A stretch of DNA of 64,000 nt from Stutzerimonas stutzeri (lineage in GTDB: Bacteria; Pseudomonadota; Gammaproteobacteria; Pseudomonadales; Pseudomonadaceae), in contig DGLA01000010.1 of the NCBI GenBank assembly GCA_002387205.1, positions 62,438-126,437 on the forward strand. Direction: 5' to 3'. The position numbers and the translations under genes are program-made. Shown piece by piece: positions 40,552-48,843 of the stretch (the stretch's first letter is position 1; every line of letters begins with the position of its first letter). Below the pieces are notes generated by a model that saw only the letters and a program-made list of their open reading frames with translations, was not told where the DNA came from and did not search any database.

Positions 40552-43500
40552 TCAGGCTTCCTCGATCACCGCCACCCGCTGCCCGGCGCGCACGGGCGAG
40601 CCGGGCTGCACGCGAACCTCCTTCACGACGCCTGATACCGGCGCGGTGAGGGGGATTTCCATCTTCATGCTTTCGAGGATCACCAGTACGTCGCCGGCCT
40701 CGACCCGCGTGCCCTCGGCCACCGACACCTGCCAGAGGTTGCCGGCGATATGGCTTTCGATGCCGTGCTGGCCGGCGCCGAGCGGGGCATCCTCGCCGAG
40801 GTCGGCGACCATCTCCTCGCTCTCGAAATGCGCCTGGCCGGATTCGATCCAGCGCTGGCGCTCGGCGTCGAAGGCGGCGCGCTGCTGCTGGCGGAAGGCG
40901 TCGATGCCCTCTGCCTCACGGACCAGGAAGTCCTGGTAGTCGGACAGCCGCAGCTCGGTCTCCTCGATCTGCAGCGGGTAGCGGCCCAGCGGGAAGTCGC
41001 GGCGGATCTTCAGCAGCTCGTCCGACGAGACCGGGTAAAAGCGGATCTGGTCGAAGAAGCGCAGCAGCCAGGGCTGGCCGCCGAAGGCCTCGACGGCGCG
41101 GTAGCGGTTCCACATCTGCAGGGTACGGCCGACGAACTGGTAGCCGCCGGGACCTTCCATGCCGTAGACGCACATGTAGGCGCCGCCGATGCCGACCGAG
41201 TTTTCGGCAGTCCAGGTGCGCGCCGGGTTGTATTTGGTGGTGACCAGGCGATGGCGCGGGTCCAGCGGGGTGGCGACAGGGGCGCCGAGGTAGACATCGC
41301 CGAGGCCCATGACCAGGTAGCTGGCCTCGAACACGGTCTCGTAAACCGCGTCGAGGTTCGGCAGGTCGTTGATCCGGCGGATGAACTCCAGGTTGCTCGG
41401 GCACCAGGGCGCGTCCTTGCGCACAGTGGTCATGTACTTGTCGATCGCCAGCTGGCAGGCCGGATCGTCCCAGGACAGCGGCAGGTGGACGATACGCGAG
41501 GGGACCTTCAGATCCTGCGCCGAGCATACGGCGTCCCAGAGGCCGGCTACCGTGTCGAGTAGCCTGTCCAGCGGCAGGGTTTCCGGCTGGTAGTGGACCT
41601 GCAGCGAGCGGATGCCGGGGGTAAGGTCGATGACACCATCCAGGTTTTTCGCCTCCAGCGCCTGCATCAGCGCATGGCCACGGAAGCGCAGCACCAGATC
41701 CAGCTCCGGCTGGCCGATCTCCAGCAGCAGGTGGGTGTCGCCGGAGAGGCGGGCGACCAGGCGCGTGTCGGCTTCACCCAGGTCGAGGACGATGGGGGTG
41801 GTCCGTCCCTGGGCTGAGGGGGTGTGTTCCCTCTCCCCAGTGGCGAGAGGGCCAGGGTGAGGGGTGAGCGAATAGTCGAGCGACTTCGCCAACTGCCGCG
41901 CCGTCGCCAAATCCACCGGCGCGAACCGAACCTTGTCTCCGGCCTTCAGTTGGCCGAGTTGCCACAGGTCCGCCTCGATGACTGTCACCGGGCAAACGAA
42001 GCCGCCGAGGCTCGGGCCGTCGGGGCCGAGGATAACCGGCATGTCGCCGGTGAAATCCACCGCGCCGATGGCGTAGGGGTTGTCGTGGATATTGGACGGA
42101 TGCAGCCCGGCCTCGCCACCGCTCTCGCGGACCCATTCGGGCTTGGGCCCGATCAGACGCACGCCGGTGCGGCTGGAGTTGAAATGCACTTCCCAATCTG
42201 TAGCAAAGAAGGTCTCGATATAGCCTTCGGTGAAGTATTCCGGCGCGCCATGCGGGCCGTAGATGACGCGGATTTCGCTCACCGTCGGCAGGGCCGAGCA
42301 CACCTCGGCCGGCAGGCTGGCATCGGCGGAGGTATCGGTCAGCTCGGTCAGGTGCAGCACGTCACCGGCCCGCAGGGCTCGACCGGCGTGGCCACCGAAC
42401 TGGCCGAGGGTAAAGGTGCTCCGGCTGCCCAGGTACTTGGGGACTTGCAGGCCGCCGCGTACACAGAGGTAGCTGCGTGCGCCTGCCCCGGCGATGGTGC
42501 CGATGGCCAAGGTGCTGCCAGCCGGGACGAAGAGGGCGGTGCACATGGGCTGCTCAACGTCGTCCAGCTTCAGTGGAATTTCGGCACCGGTCACCGCCAC
42601 TACGGCGTCGGTGTTGAAGCGCAGGATTGGCCCGCTCATGGTGATTTCCAGGCCCGCCGCATCGGCTGGGTTGCCCAAGAGAGCGTTGCCCAGGCGCAGG
42701 GCGCGGTTGTCCATCGGACCGGACGGCGGTACGCCCACCGCCCAGTAGCCCTGGCGGCCGGGGAAGTCCTGAACCGTGGACTGGGTGCCTGCGCTGATCA
42801 CTTCAAAGGTGGTGGCTCGGTAAGTCAGACCTTCCAGGCAGCGAGTCCAGGGATTACCGTTGGCGAAAGGGGTGTAGGCGAGGATCTGGCGCAGGTAGTC
42901 GCGGTTGGTTTCCACGCCGTAGAGCACGGAATCGCCCAGGGCGCTATCCAGCGCGGCGCGGGCTGCCTCGCGATCGGGCCCGCAGGTGATGAGTTTGGCG
43001 ACCATCGGGTCGAAGTAGGGCGGGATCTCGCAGCCGGCTTCAACCCAGGTGTCGATGCGCAGGGACTTTCCGTCGCCCTTGGGGAAATCCACGACGGTGA
43101 GCAGGCCCGGGCTCGGCTGGAAGTCGCGGCCCGGGTCTTCGGCATACAGGCGCGCCTGGATCGCATGGCCCTTGGGCTCCAGGCCTTTAATCAGTTCGGT
43201 CAGCGGAGGCAGGTCGCCGGCGGCCAGTTCGATCATCCAGCGCACAAGATCGACGCCCCAGACCTGCTCGGTGACGCCGTGTTCGACCTGCAGGCGGGTG
43301 TTCACTTCCAGAAAATAGAAGCGCTCGGCCTCGCTGTCATAAACGAACTCCACGGTGCCAGCGCTGCGGTAGCTCACCGCCTTGGCCAGTTTTACTGCCG
43401 CCTCGCATAAGGCCTCGGCCATGCCGTCCGGCAGATTCGGCGCGGGGGTTTCCTCCAGCACCTTTTGGTTACGCCGCTGCACCGAGCAGTCGCGTACGCC

Positions 43501-44169
43501 GAGGGCAACGACTTGGCCGGCCCCGTCGCCGAAAACCTGGACTTCGAGGTGACGGGCACGCTGGATGTATTTTTCGATGAATACACCCGAGTCGCTGAAG
43601 TTGTTCTGCCCGAGCCGCCTGACCGCCTCGAAAGCATCCGTGAGTTCTTCAGCCGAGCGGCACACGCGCATGCCGATGCCGCCGCCGCCGGCAGTGCTTT
43701 TCAGCATCACCGGGTAGCCCACTTCGTCTCCCGCTTTCAGCGCGGCGTCGAGATTTTCCAGGAGTTCGGTGCCTTCGAGCATCGGCACGCCATGCTGCTT
43801 TGCCAGTGCCCTGGCGGTGTGCTTGAGACCAAACACCCGAAGTTGCTCCGGTGTCGGGCCGACGAAGGCAATGCCTGCGGCTTCACAGGCTTCGGCGAAA
43901 CCCGCATTCTCGGAGAGAAAACCGTAGCCGGGGTGTATGGCCTTGGCCCCGGTTTCCCGCGCGATACGGAGGATTTTCTCGACCGCCAGGTAGGTGCCCG
44001 AAGCCGGGCCTTCGCCCAGGCTGAGGGCTTCGTCGGCCTGCTGAATGTGCAGGCTGGCAGCATCAGCCTCGGAATAGACGGCCACACCCTTGCAGTTGAG
44101 CGCCTTCAGGGTGCGCAGGATGCGGCAGGTAATGGCGCCGCGGTTGGCAATCAGGAGTTTGTCGAACAT
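40552..44169 (-). CDS. Biotin-dependent guanidine/urea carboxylase
   Basis: 1205 aa from the ATG at 44169 (FDKLLIANRG). The biotin carboxylase domain (about 1-450; STAGGGGIGMR ATP loop, FLEVNTRLQVEH) is followed by KipA-like and KipI-like carboxyltransferase domains (about 475-770 and 790-1020) and a biotin carrier domain with ESMKME (biotinyl Lys near 1165). Urea carboxylases in guanidine-I riboswitch operons that also encode the DUF1989 pair are known to prefer guanidine, giving carboxyguanidine. Residues 765-790 (TPHPGPLATGE...) are an in-frame repeat insertion between the two carboxyltransferase domains. Confidence 0.93.
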   Translation of the reverse strand: MFDKLLIANRGAITCRILRTLKALNCKGVAVYSEADAASLHIQQADEALSLGEGPASGTYLAVEKILRIARETGAKAIHPGYGFLSENAGFAEACEAAGIAFVGPTPEQLRVFGLKHTARALAKQHGVPMLEGTELLENLDAALKAGDEVGYPVMLKSTAGGGGIGMRVCRSAEELTDAFEAVRRLGQNNFSDSGVFIEKYIQRARHLEVQVFGDGAGQVVALGVRDCSVQRRNQKVLEETPAPNLPDGMAEALCEAAVKLAKAVSYRSAGTVEFVYDSEAERFYFLEVNTRLQVEHGVTEQVWGVDLVRWMIELAAGDLPPLTELIKGLEPKGHAIQARLYAEDPGRDFQPSPGLLTVVDFPKGDGKSLRIDTWVEAGCEIPPYFDPMVAKLITCGPDREAARAALDSALGDSVLYGVETNRDYLRQILAYTPFANGNPWTRCLEGLTYRATTFEVISAGTQSTVQDFPGRQGYWAVGVPPSGPMDNRALRLGNALLGNPADAAGLEITMSGPILRFNTDAVVAVTGAEIPLKLDDVEQPMCTALFVPAGSTLAIGTIAGAGARSYLCVRGGLQVPKYLGSRSTFTLGQFGGHAGRALRAGDVLHLTELTDTSADASLPAEVCSALPTVSEIRVIYGPHGAPEYFTEGYIETFFATDWEVHFNSSRTGVRLIGPKPEWVRESGGEAGLHPSNIHDNPYAIGAVDFTGDMPVILGPDGPSLGGFVCPVTVIEADLWQLGQLKAGDKVRFAPVDLATARQLAKSLDYSLTPHPGPLATGEREHTPSAQGRTTPIVLDLGEADTRLVARLSGDTHLLLEIGQPELDLVLRFRGHALMQALEAKNLDGVIDLTPGIRSLQVHYQPETLPLDRLLDTVAGLWDAVCSAQDLKVPSRIVHLPLSWDDPACQLAIDKYMTTVRKDAPWCPSNLEFIRRINDLPNLDAVYETVFEASYLVMGLGDVYLGAPVATPLDPRHRLVTTKYNPARTWTAENSVGIGGAYMCVYGMEGPGGYQFVGRTLQMWNRYRAVEAFGGQPWLLRFFDQIRFYPVSSDELLKIRRDFPLGRYPLQIEETELRLSDYQDFLVREAEGIDAFRQQQRAAFDAERQRWIESGQAHFESEEMVADLGEDAPLGAGQHGIESHIAGNLWQVSVAEGTRVEAGDVLVILESMKMEIPLTAPVSGVVKEVRVQPGSPVRAGQRVAVIEEA
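41829..41868. repeat. Palindromic repeat inserted in frame in the carboxylase gene
   Basis: CCCTCTCCCC-agtg-gcGAGAGGG followed by CCAGGGTGAGGGGTGAG is the widespread proteobacterial repeat that translates as TPHPxPLxxGE. It lies within the carboxylase coding sequence and keeps the frame, at a variable inter-domain linker. Confidence 0.7.
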
Positions 44170-44404
44170 TCGAGGAACCCTCGAAGGTGGCGGGCCGTCC
44201 CGCCGCTGTTGGGTCTGCACCACGGTCGTCCATGGCGGAAAACAGATTCATTGAGGCCGGTTCAGCGGTCGCCAGCCGAACGTGCTGGAGGATCTGACCT
44301 GAACAGTGGAGGTTGCCTAAGACATTGGCCCGAGCGGCTCTGACATAGCGAGAAGAGCCACCGTCGAATCGTTTCGGGCTTAAGGCTCGCCAGTTGTCTA
44401 TTTT

Positions 44405-45040
44405 TTAGTCCCACACCAGCACCTCGGCAGGCGTAGGGTTCCATCCATTACATGGGTTATTCAGCTGGGGGCAGTTGGATATCAGGACGATCACGTCCAT
44501 TTCAGCTTTCAGCTCCACGTACTTTCCGGGCGCTGAAATGCCATCCTCGAAGGTAAGGCCGCCATCGACCGTGACGGGCACGTTCATGAAAAAGTTGATA
44601 TTGGCGCCGATGTCGCGCTTTTCCAGGCGCCCGTCGTGCAGGCTGGCGCGCAGGAAGTTGTCACGGCAGCTGTGCATGTAGCGCTTGTCCAGTGCGTAGC
44701 GGACCACGTTGCTCTCCTGGGCGCAGGCGCCGCCGAGGGTGTCGTGTCGCCCGCAGGTATCGGCGGTGATGGTCAGCAGCGGATTGCCCAGGTTCGAATA
44801 CAGGACCGTGCCGGCGGTAAGGTAGACCTTGTTCTGTTTGCGCAGCGTGCGCTGCGGGTCGAAACGCTCACGTGGGTTCTTCGCGCTGAAGAACAGCGTA
44901 TCGATAGCCTGGTTGCCTTCGAGATCCAGCAATCGCAAGGACTGGCCCGCTTTTACTTCGAACAGGTAAGGCTCGCCCGCAGGGATTACATGGCGGAACA
45001 CGGCGGTTTCTGGGTGAAGGTTGCTCTCGTGAATGGTCAT
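44405..45040 (-). CDS. Carboxyguanidine deiminase subunit, DUF1989 (UAAP2 type)
   Basis: 211 aa, DUF1989. Formerly annotated urea carboxylase-associated protein 2. Together with the neighbouring paralogue it deiminates carboxyguanidine to allophanate and ammonia (CgdAB). Conserved segments: AGQSLRLLDLEGNQAIDTLFF, TADTCGRHDTLGG (Cys/His, putative metal site) and NINFFMNVPV. It lies 12 bp after the other subunit. The 235-bp gap to the carboxylase start holds no gene. Confidence 0.92.
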   Translation of the reverse strand: MTIHESNLHPETAVFRHVIPAGEPYLFEVKAGQSLRLLDLEGNQAIDTLFFSAKNPRERFDPQRTLRKQNKVYLTAGTVLYSNLGNPLLTITADTCGRHDTLGGACAQESNVVRYALDKRYMHSCRDNFLRASLHDGRLEKRDIGANINFFMNVPVTVDGGLTFEDGISAPGKYVELKAEMDVIVLISNCPQLNNPCNGWNPTPAEVLVWD

Positions 45041-45052
45041 GGCGGCGCCTCC

Positions 45053-45781
45053 TCAGATGTAGAGCCGTTCGGTGTTATGAAAGGCGCGGCCGTTTTCGGG
45101 GCGCGAGGTGCGGCAGAGCACACTGATGCCGTCACTGTCGACCCGGTGCCAGCTCAGTTGCACAGGCTTTGGCGCGTATTCGGGAGATGGGTCCATGGGG
45201 TGTTGCAGGGCCGTGAGCACCACTAGCGCATCCATGGGGGCGTAGAGCTCGACGTAATCACCCGCTTTTGAATTGTCGGGCTGAAAAGCGAAGCCGCCGA
45301 CCGCATCCACCGTGACCTTGCTAAACAGGTTCAAGGTCATGAGCAGGTCCTGCAGGTTGAGATTCCATTTGCCCATTTCCACCAGAAGGTTGTCCGCACC
45401 GTTGCGAAAGAAGCCGTTTCGCAGTTCCTGGTAGCGGCCCTGGCCATATTTCTCGGCGACTTCAGCGGCGTTGAGCACGCCACCAAAACTGTCGTGCCAG
45501 CCGCAGGTATCCGCTGTTATGCAAGCCAGCACACGGCCCATATCCGAATACAGGCAGTGTCCTGTGGTGAGCTTGGCGGTATGTTGGCCTTTAAGAGTGT
45601 CAGGCAAATTCAGGCGCTCGCTTTTTTCAGCGGCGTTGAACATCAGCATGCTGACGTTGGCGCCGCCTTCGATGTCGGTCAGGCGCAGCAGCTGCCCGCG
45701 TTTGAGCACGAAGGAGGTATGCCCGCCGCCAGGAAGCGTTTCTTCATAGAGGGTAGGGCGGATTGCAAGTGAAGCGCTCAT
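45053..45781 (-). CDS. Carboxyguanidine deiminase subunit, DUF1989 (UAAP1 type)
   Basis: 242 aa from the ATG at 45781 (AGGAG upstream; 1 bp after the ATPase stop). DUF1989 paralogue of the next gene, with matching blocks RGQLLRLTDIEGGANVSMLMF, TADTCGWHDSFGG and LNLFSKVTVD. The pair acts as a heteromeric deiminase between guanidine carboxylase and allophanate hydrolase. Urea itself would not need this step, so the pair is the best sequence evidence that the operon serves guanidine. Confidence 0.92.
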   Translation of the reverse strand: MSASLAIRPTLYEETLPGGGHTSFVLKRGQLLRLTDIEGGANVSMLMFNAAEKSERLNLPDTLKGQHTAKLTTGHCLYSDMGRVLACITADTCGWHDSFGGVLNAAEVAEKYGQGRYQELRNGFFRNGADNLLVEMGKWNLNLQDLLMTLNLFSKVTVDAVGGFAFQPDNSKAGDYVELYAPMDALVVLTALQHPMDPSPEYAPKPVQLSWHRVDSDGISVLCRTSRPENGRAFHNTERLYI

Positions 45782-45782
45782 C

Positions 45783-46622
45783 TTAGGCTCCTTGATTAGC
45801 GGTATGCGTTTGGCCGAGCTGTGCCGACAGATCGCCAATGGCGGCGCGGGCAACTCGACGGTCAGCGTTCAGCGGAATGTCGTAGGTCACGCGAGCGCCA
45901 TAGGCGCCGGGTGCATGGGGATCGAGGCGGATCTTGTCGAATACCAGGATGCGAGTGCCGAGGGTGAAACCTTCGGACAGGTCATGGGTGACCATGAATA
46001 CGGTCAGCCGTGTTTCCTGCCATAGCTCAAGCAGCAGCTCATGCATGTCCTTGCGAATGCCCGGATCGAGCGCGCCGAAGGGCTCATCGAGCAACAGGAC
46101 GCGAGGCTTCATGACCAACGCTTGAGCGATGGCCAGGCGCTGTTGCATACCGCCGGATAGCTGTGCCGGGTACTTGTCCAGCGAATGGCCCAACCCGACC
46201 TTGCGCAGGATGACTTCTGCCTGGTCGCGAGCATCACGCTTACCTTGGCCGAACAGTCGGCCCAGCACCGGCGCCTTGGGCAGTTCCAGGCCGAGGGCAA
46301 CGTTGTCGAGTACCGATAGATGGGGAAATACCGAGTAGCGCTGGAACACAACGCCGCGACTGGCATCCGGTTCGTCGGCGATGAGCTGGTCATCCAGCAG
46401 GATTTCGCCGCGGCTGGGACGTTCTTGCCCAAGCAACATGCGCAGAAATGTGGATTTGCCGCAGCCGGACGCGCCAACCAAGGTGCAGAACTCGCCTTCG
46501 GCAACGGTCAGGCTCAGGCGCTCCAGCACCACCTGATCGCCGTATTCCTGCCAGACGTTGTTGACCTGAATGAAGGGCTTTTTCGCCTGTACGCTGGCCT
46601 GGCTCATGCTGGATTCGGTCAT
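45783..46622 (-). CDS. ABC transporter ATP-binding protein of the guanidine carboxylase operon
   Basis: 279 aa. Walker A GASGCGKST, signature LSGGMQQRLAIAQAL, Walker B VLLLDEPFGALD and FMVTHDLSEGF are present. The start overlaps the permease stop by 4 nt (ATGA). It belongs to the NitT/TauT-like importers associated with urea/guanidine carboxylase. The binding protein is not in this operon. Confidence 0.93.
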   Translation of the reverse strand: MTESSMSQASVQAKKPFIQVNNVWQEYGDQVVLERLSLTVAEGEFCTLVGASGCGKSTFLRMLLGQERPSRGEILLDDQLIADEPDASRGVVFQRYSVFPHLSVLDNVALGLELPKAPVLGRLFGQGKRDARDQAEVILRKVGLGHSLDKYPAQLSGGMQQRLAIAQALVMKPRVLLLDEPFGALDPGIRKDMHELLLELWQETRLTVFMVTHDLSEGFTLGTRILVFDKIRLDPHAPGAYGARVTYDIPLNADRRVARAAIGDLSAQLGQTHTANQGA

Positions 46623-47434
46623 GCCTTGGCTCCTTCATACCAGGGGAAGGCCAGCTCGGTGAGCTTGCGCAGACTGAAATCCATGGTCCATGCCAGCAGG
46701 GTGATCCAGGCCACGTAGGGCAGGATCACATCCATCGCCAGATAGCGACGCACCAGGAAGATTCGGTAGCCCAGGCCATCGGTGGATGCGATGGCTTCGG
46801 CGGCAATGAGAAAGAGCCAGGCGGAGCCGAGCACCAGTCGCATGGCAATCAGCAGGCGCGGCAGTATCTGTGGCAACACCACGCGCAGGATCAGCGTCCA
46901 GGTGTTCGCGCCGAGGGTTTGCGCCTTGATCAACAATTCCGGCGGAATTTCCCGTGCACGCTGCTCCAGATCACGCGCTAGCACCGGTGTTACGCCGATC
47001 ACGATGAGCATGACCTTGGACAACTCACCAAGCCCGAACACGATGAACAGGATCGGCAGAATCGCCAGCGGCGGCACCATGGACAGGACTGTCAATAGCG
47101 GCGACAAGGGCGCGCTGAACAGCGGCAAGGTGCCGGCCGCTACGCCAAGGCAAAGGCCAACGACTGCAGCGACCGCCAAACCCACGCCGAGACGTTTGAG
47201 GCTGGAGGCGGTGTCCTGCCAGAACAGGTAATCGCCACTGCGTTTGTCAGGGGTGAATGCCAGACGCTCTACAGCGCTGGACATCTGGGTGAAGCTAGGC
47301 AGGAGCTTGTCGTTGGGGTTGGTGTCCAGCCGCTGTGCCGAACTGGTCAGGTAAGCGAACAGAATGATCGCGAAGGGCAAGATGACCAGTAGCGTCCAAC
47401 CGCTGCGGCCCGGCACCCGGTTGATCAGGCGCAT
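46619..47434 (-). CDS. ABC transporter permease of the guanidine carboxylase operon
   Basis: 271 aa from the ATG at 47434, which has AGGGAG 8 nt upstream and overlaps the end of a 26-aa leader ORF. It has about six helices with an EAA-type loop (LIKAQTLGANTWTLILRVVLP). It is the first full-length gene behind the riboswitch at 47556-47648. In typical clusters a binding-protein gene precedes it. Here that gene is missing, and a protein of the expected type is encoded at 21422-22495. Confidence 0.92.
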   Translation of the reverse strand: MRLINRVPGRSGWTLLVILPFAIILFAYLTSSAQRLDTNPNDKLLPSFTQMSSAVERLAFTPDKRSGDYLFWQDTASSLKRLGVGLAVAAVVGLCLGVAAGTLPLFSAPLSPLLTVLSMVPPLAILPILFIVFGLGELSKVMLIVIGVTPVLARDLEQRAREIPPELLIKAQTLGANTWTLILRVVLPQILPRLLIAMRLVLGSAWLFLIAAEAIASTDGLGYRIFLVRRYLAMDVILPYVAWITLLAWTMDFSLRKLTELAFPWYEGAKA

Positions 47435-47505
47435 AGAGCGATCTCCCTGTAGATCTGGGAGAGTTGCCGCTGGCCGGTCGTCTTGTCGAATCCGAGCGGT
47501 GGCAT
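47425..47505 (-). CDS. 26-aa leader ORF between riboswitch and permease
   Basis: ATG at 47505 with a perfect GGAGG 7 nt upstream (47517-47513). The frame begins MPPLGFDKTTG and ends at TGA 47427-47425, overlapping the permease ATG at 47434 by 10 nt. The arrangement is classic translational coupling, and its SD lies in the segment complementary to an aptamer hairpin. The peptide has no recognisable domain. The act of translation, rather than the product, is probably what matters. Confidence 0.6.
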   Translation of the reverse strand: MPPLGFDKTTGQRQLSQIYREIALCA

Positions 47506-47555
47506 AAAGGAGCCTCCAGTGAGTGGACATGGCAAAGGAGCTGCGTTTCAAACGC

Positions 47556-47648
47556 CGTCTCCCGGGCTTTTATCCCGCCGTGTAACCTCACTGGAGGTCG
47601 CCAACTCTCGGACCAGCCACTCGCAATGCGAGCCGGAACCCTAGTCAG
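47556..47648 (-). promoter_or_regulatory. Guanidine-I (ykkC) riboswitch ahead of the guanidine carboxylase operon
   Basis: Minus-strand conserved blocks: CTAGGGTTCCGG (47644-47633), CTGGTCCGAGAG (47616-47605), and the block from ACACGGCGGGAT to AAAAGCCCGGGAGA (47583-47558). The variable hairpin ACCTC-CAGT-GAGGT (47598-47585) contains CCTCCAGTGAG, exactly complementary to CTCACTGGAGG at 47523-47513, which holds the SD of the leader ORF. Guanidinium stabilising the aptamer would free that SD, giving an on switch. Confidence 0.93.
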
Positions 47649-47829
47649 CTATTTCGAATTTTCTCGTCCGTGAGCCGCAGCTTCCTGGCGTTAGTGTTAA
47701 AGCAAGACCGATGCCAACGAAAAACAGGGCGTATTTGAACGCCTGAGCCGGGTTTCCGCGCCATACCGCGTACCATATTTGTGCAATGCTGATTGTCGTC
47801 GCCACATTAGAGAGCGCCATAGGCTTCAA
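47641..47829 (-). CDS. Possible small membrane protein, 62 aa
   Basis: MKPMALSNVATT... with a hydrophobic stretch (AFKYALFFVGIGLALTLTP) typical of one membrane helix. Its last codons run into the first aptamer block of the riboswitch, so the 3' end may be fortuitous. It lies directly upstream of the guanidine operon on the same strand and could share its transcript. No family recognised. Confidence 0.4.
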   Translation of the reverse strand: MKPMALSNVATTISIAQIWYAVWRGNPAQAFKYALFFVGIGLALTLTPGSCGSRTRKFEIAD

Positions 47830-47869
47830 ACTACCGGTGAGCCCAGATAGCCTGGCGAGCAGTCATGAG

Positions 47870-47895
47870 TTCGCATAATGGACGGTGTTACGTTG
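47870..47895. other. Left prophage junction (attL): XerC half-site
   Basis: TTCGCATAAT at 47870-47879 is identical to the XerC arm of dif at 55040-55049. The centre (GGACGG) and the following arm do not match dif, as expected for a junction where an inovirus used XerC-mediated strand exchange. Confidence 0.7.
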
Positions 47896-47950
47896 AATCG
47901 GCTCTGGAAACTGGCAGCGCCACCAGGGGCGATTTAATGTAACGGCGATT

Positions 47951-48181
47951 ATGCGCAGCGCTCTCGATCTCGAAACCCGCCTCATCAAAACCGCCGAGCT
48001 GTTCGCTCCTGGTCGAAAGGGAGCCGACGCCGTTACCTGGCTGCTCGATGACTATCCGCGACTGGTTGCAGAGCTTCGCCAGCTTCGCCGCCAGCTCGAT
48101 GGATTCAACGAAGAACAGATCGCTTTTGATCATCGCCTCGAAGCCCTCCAGAGCGCCTGTCGTGCGATTCTCGATCTCTGA
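47951..48181 (+). CDS. Small helical protein, 76 aa
   Basis: MRSALDLETRLIKTAELF... is rich in Leu/Glu/Arg and predicted to be a helical hairpin (LRQLRRQLDGFNEEQIAFDHRLEAL). It lies inside the left attachment site, so formally it is phage cargo, but its GC-rich codon use resembles the chromosome more than the phage core. A strong terminator follows at 48291. Family unknown. Confidence 0.55.
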   Translation: MRSALDLETRLIKTAELFAPGRKGADAVTWLLDDYPRLVAELRQLRRQLDGFNEEQIAFDHRLEALQSACRAILDL

Positions 48182-48290
48182 CAGCCTCGACCATGCCGCT
48201 TGCGGCATATTAGTCGCCGGCACGCCTTCCTGACGTACCGCATAGTCTCTGCGACGGCACCCGCGTAGCGGCCCCAACCCCAGCCCCACA

Positions 48291-48332
48291 AAAAAAGCCC
48301 CCAGCGGCCTATACGGCAACTGAGGGCTTTTT
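48291..48332. terminator. Bidirectional terminator
   Basis: AAAAAAGCCCCCAG (48291-48304) pairs with CTGAGGGCTTTTT (48320-48332) with one mismatch. A-rich and T-rich flanks let it terminate both ways, between the 76-aa gene and the convergent minus-strand phage gene. Confidence 0.75.
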
Positions 48333-48479
48333 CGCGTCCCCGTCTTGCTGTCCCCCCACAAAACTCAACCCGCGTGCTGATCAACCAAACTGGCTACCTC
48401 GTCAGCTTCCGGCTTCGCCTTGCACTCTCCCAGGACCGCCAACACCTGAGGCGGTCAGGTCATGGTAATTCGGTAGCTT

Positions 48480-48734
48480 TCAGCGGCGCTTCTTGAACAT
48501 TTCGTCAAGCTCTGCTGGTATCTCGATGTATTCAATCTGTTCACATCGTGCCGCTATCTTGCCGCTAACTCCGGCTTGCTGAACCTTTCCGTTGATCGCG
48601 TCGGCGATGCTTCGGCACTGCTCTTCCTGCTCCATGTGTAGCGGGGTATCTGCGTATGGAATTGAGCTTGGTACAGGGTCGGCTACTGTTATCAGCAGCG
48701 CCCATGCTGTTGTTCCCACTGATCCGATTGGCAT
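48480..48734 (-). CDS. Small phage protein, 84 aa
   Basis: Start chosen at the ATG at 48734 because GAGGAAAACGG precedes it; the longer frame from 48791 adds atypical residues. MPIGSVGTTAWALLITVADP is mildly hydrophobic at the N-terminus, and the rest is polar with two Cys (QCRSIADAIN, ARCEQIEYIE). The C-terminus is basic (MFKKRR). Function unknown. It lies 109 bp downstream of the repressor gene and may be co-transcribed. Confidence 0.55.
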   Translation of the reverse strand: MPIGSVGTTAWALLITVADPVPSSIPYADTPLHMEQEEQCRSIADAINGKVQQAGVSGKIAARCEQIEYIEIPAELDEMFKKRR

Positions 48735-48843
48735 CCGTTTTCCTCGGAGGTGTGTTTCGTGCGCCGGTCGCGAAGCGGCCGGGTCCACCATCTCTAATGG
48801 TGGACTCTTGTCTAACGGTTAGACTTTTGCACGTTCTGGCCTG

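Noticed and set aside
47641..47829. Reading the 62-aa frame as a guanidinium exporter of the SMR family
   Set aside because: One hydrophobic segment only and half the length; no SMR motifs (no Glu14-type residue in a first helix).
47870..48480. tRNA gene as phage attachment site
   Set aside because: No cloverleaf or CCA-end pattern near either junction; the XerC half-sites explain the boundaries.
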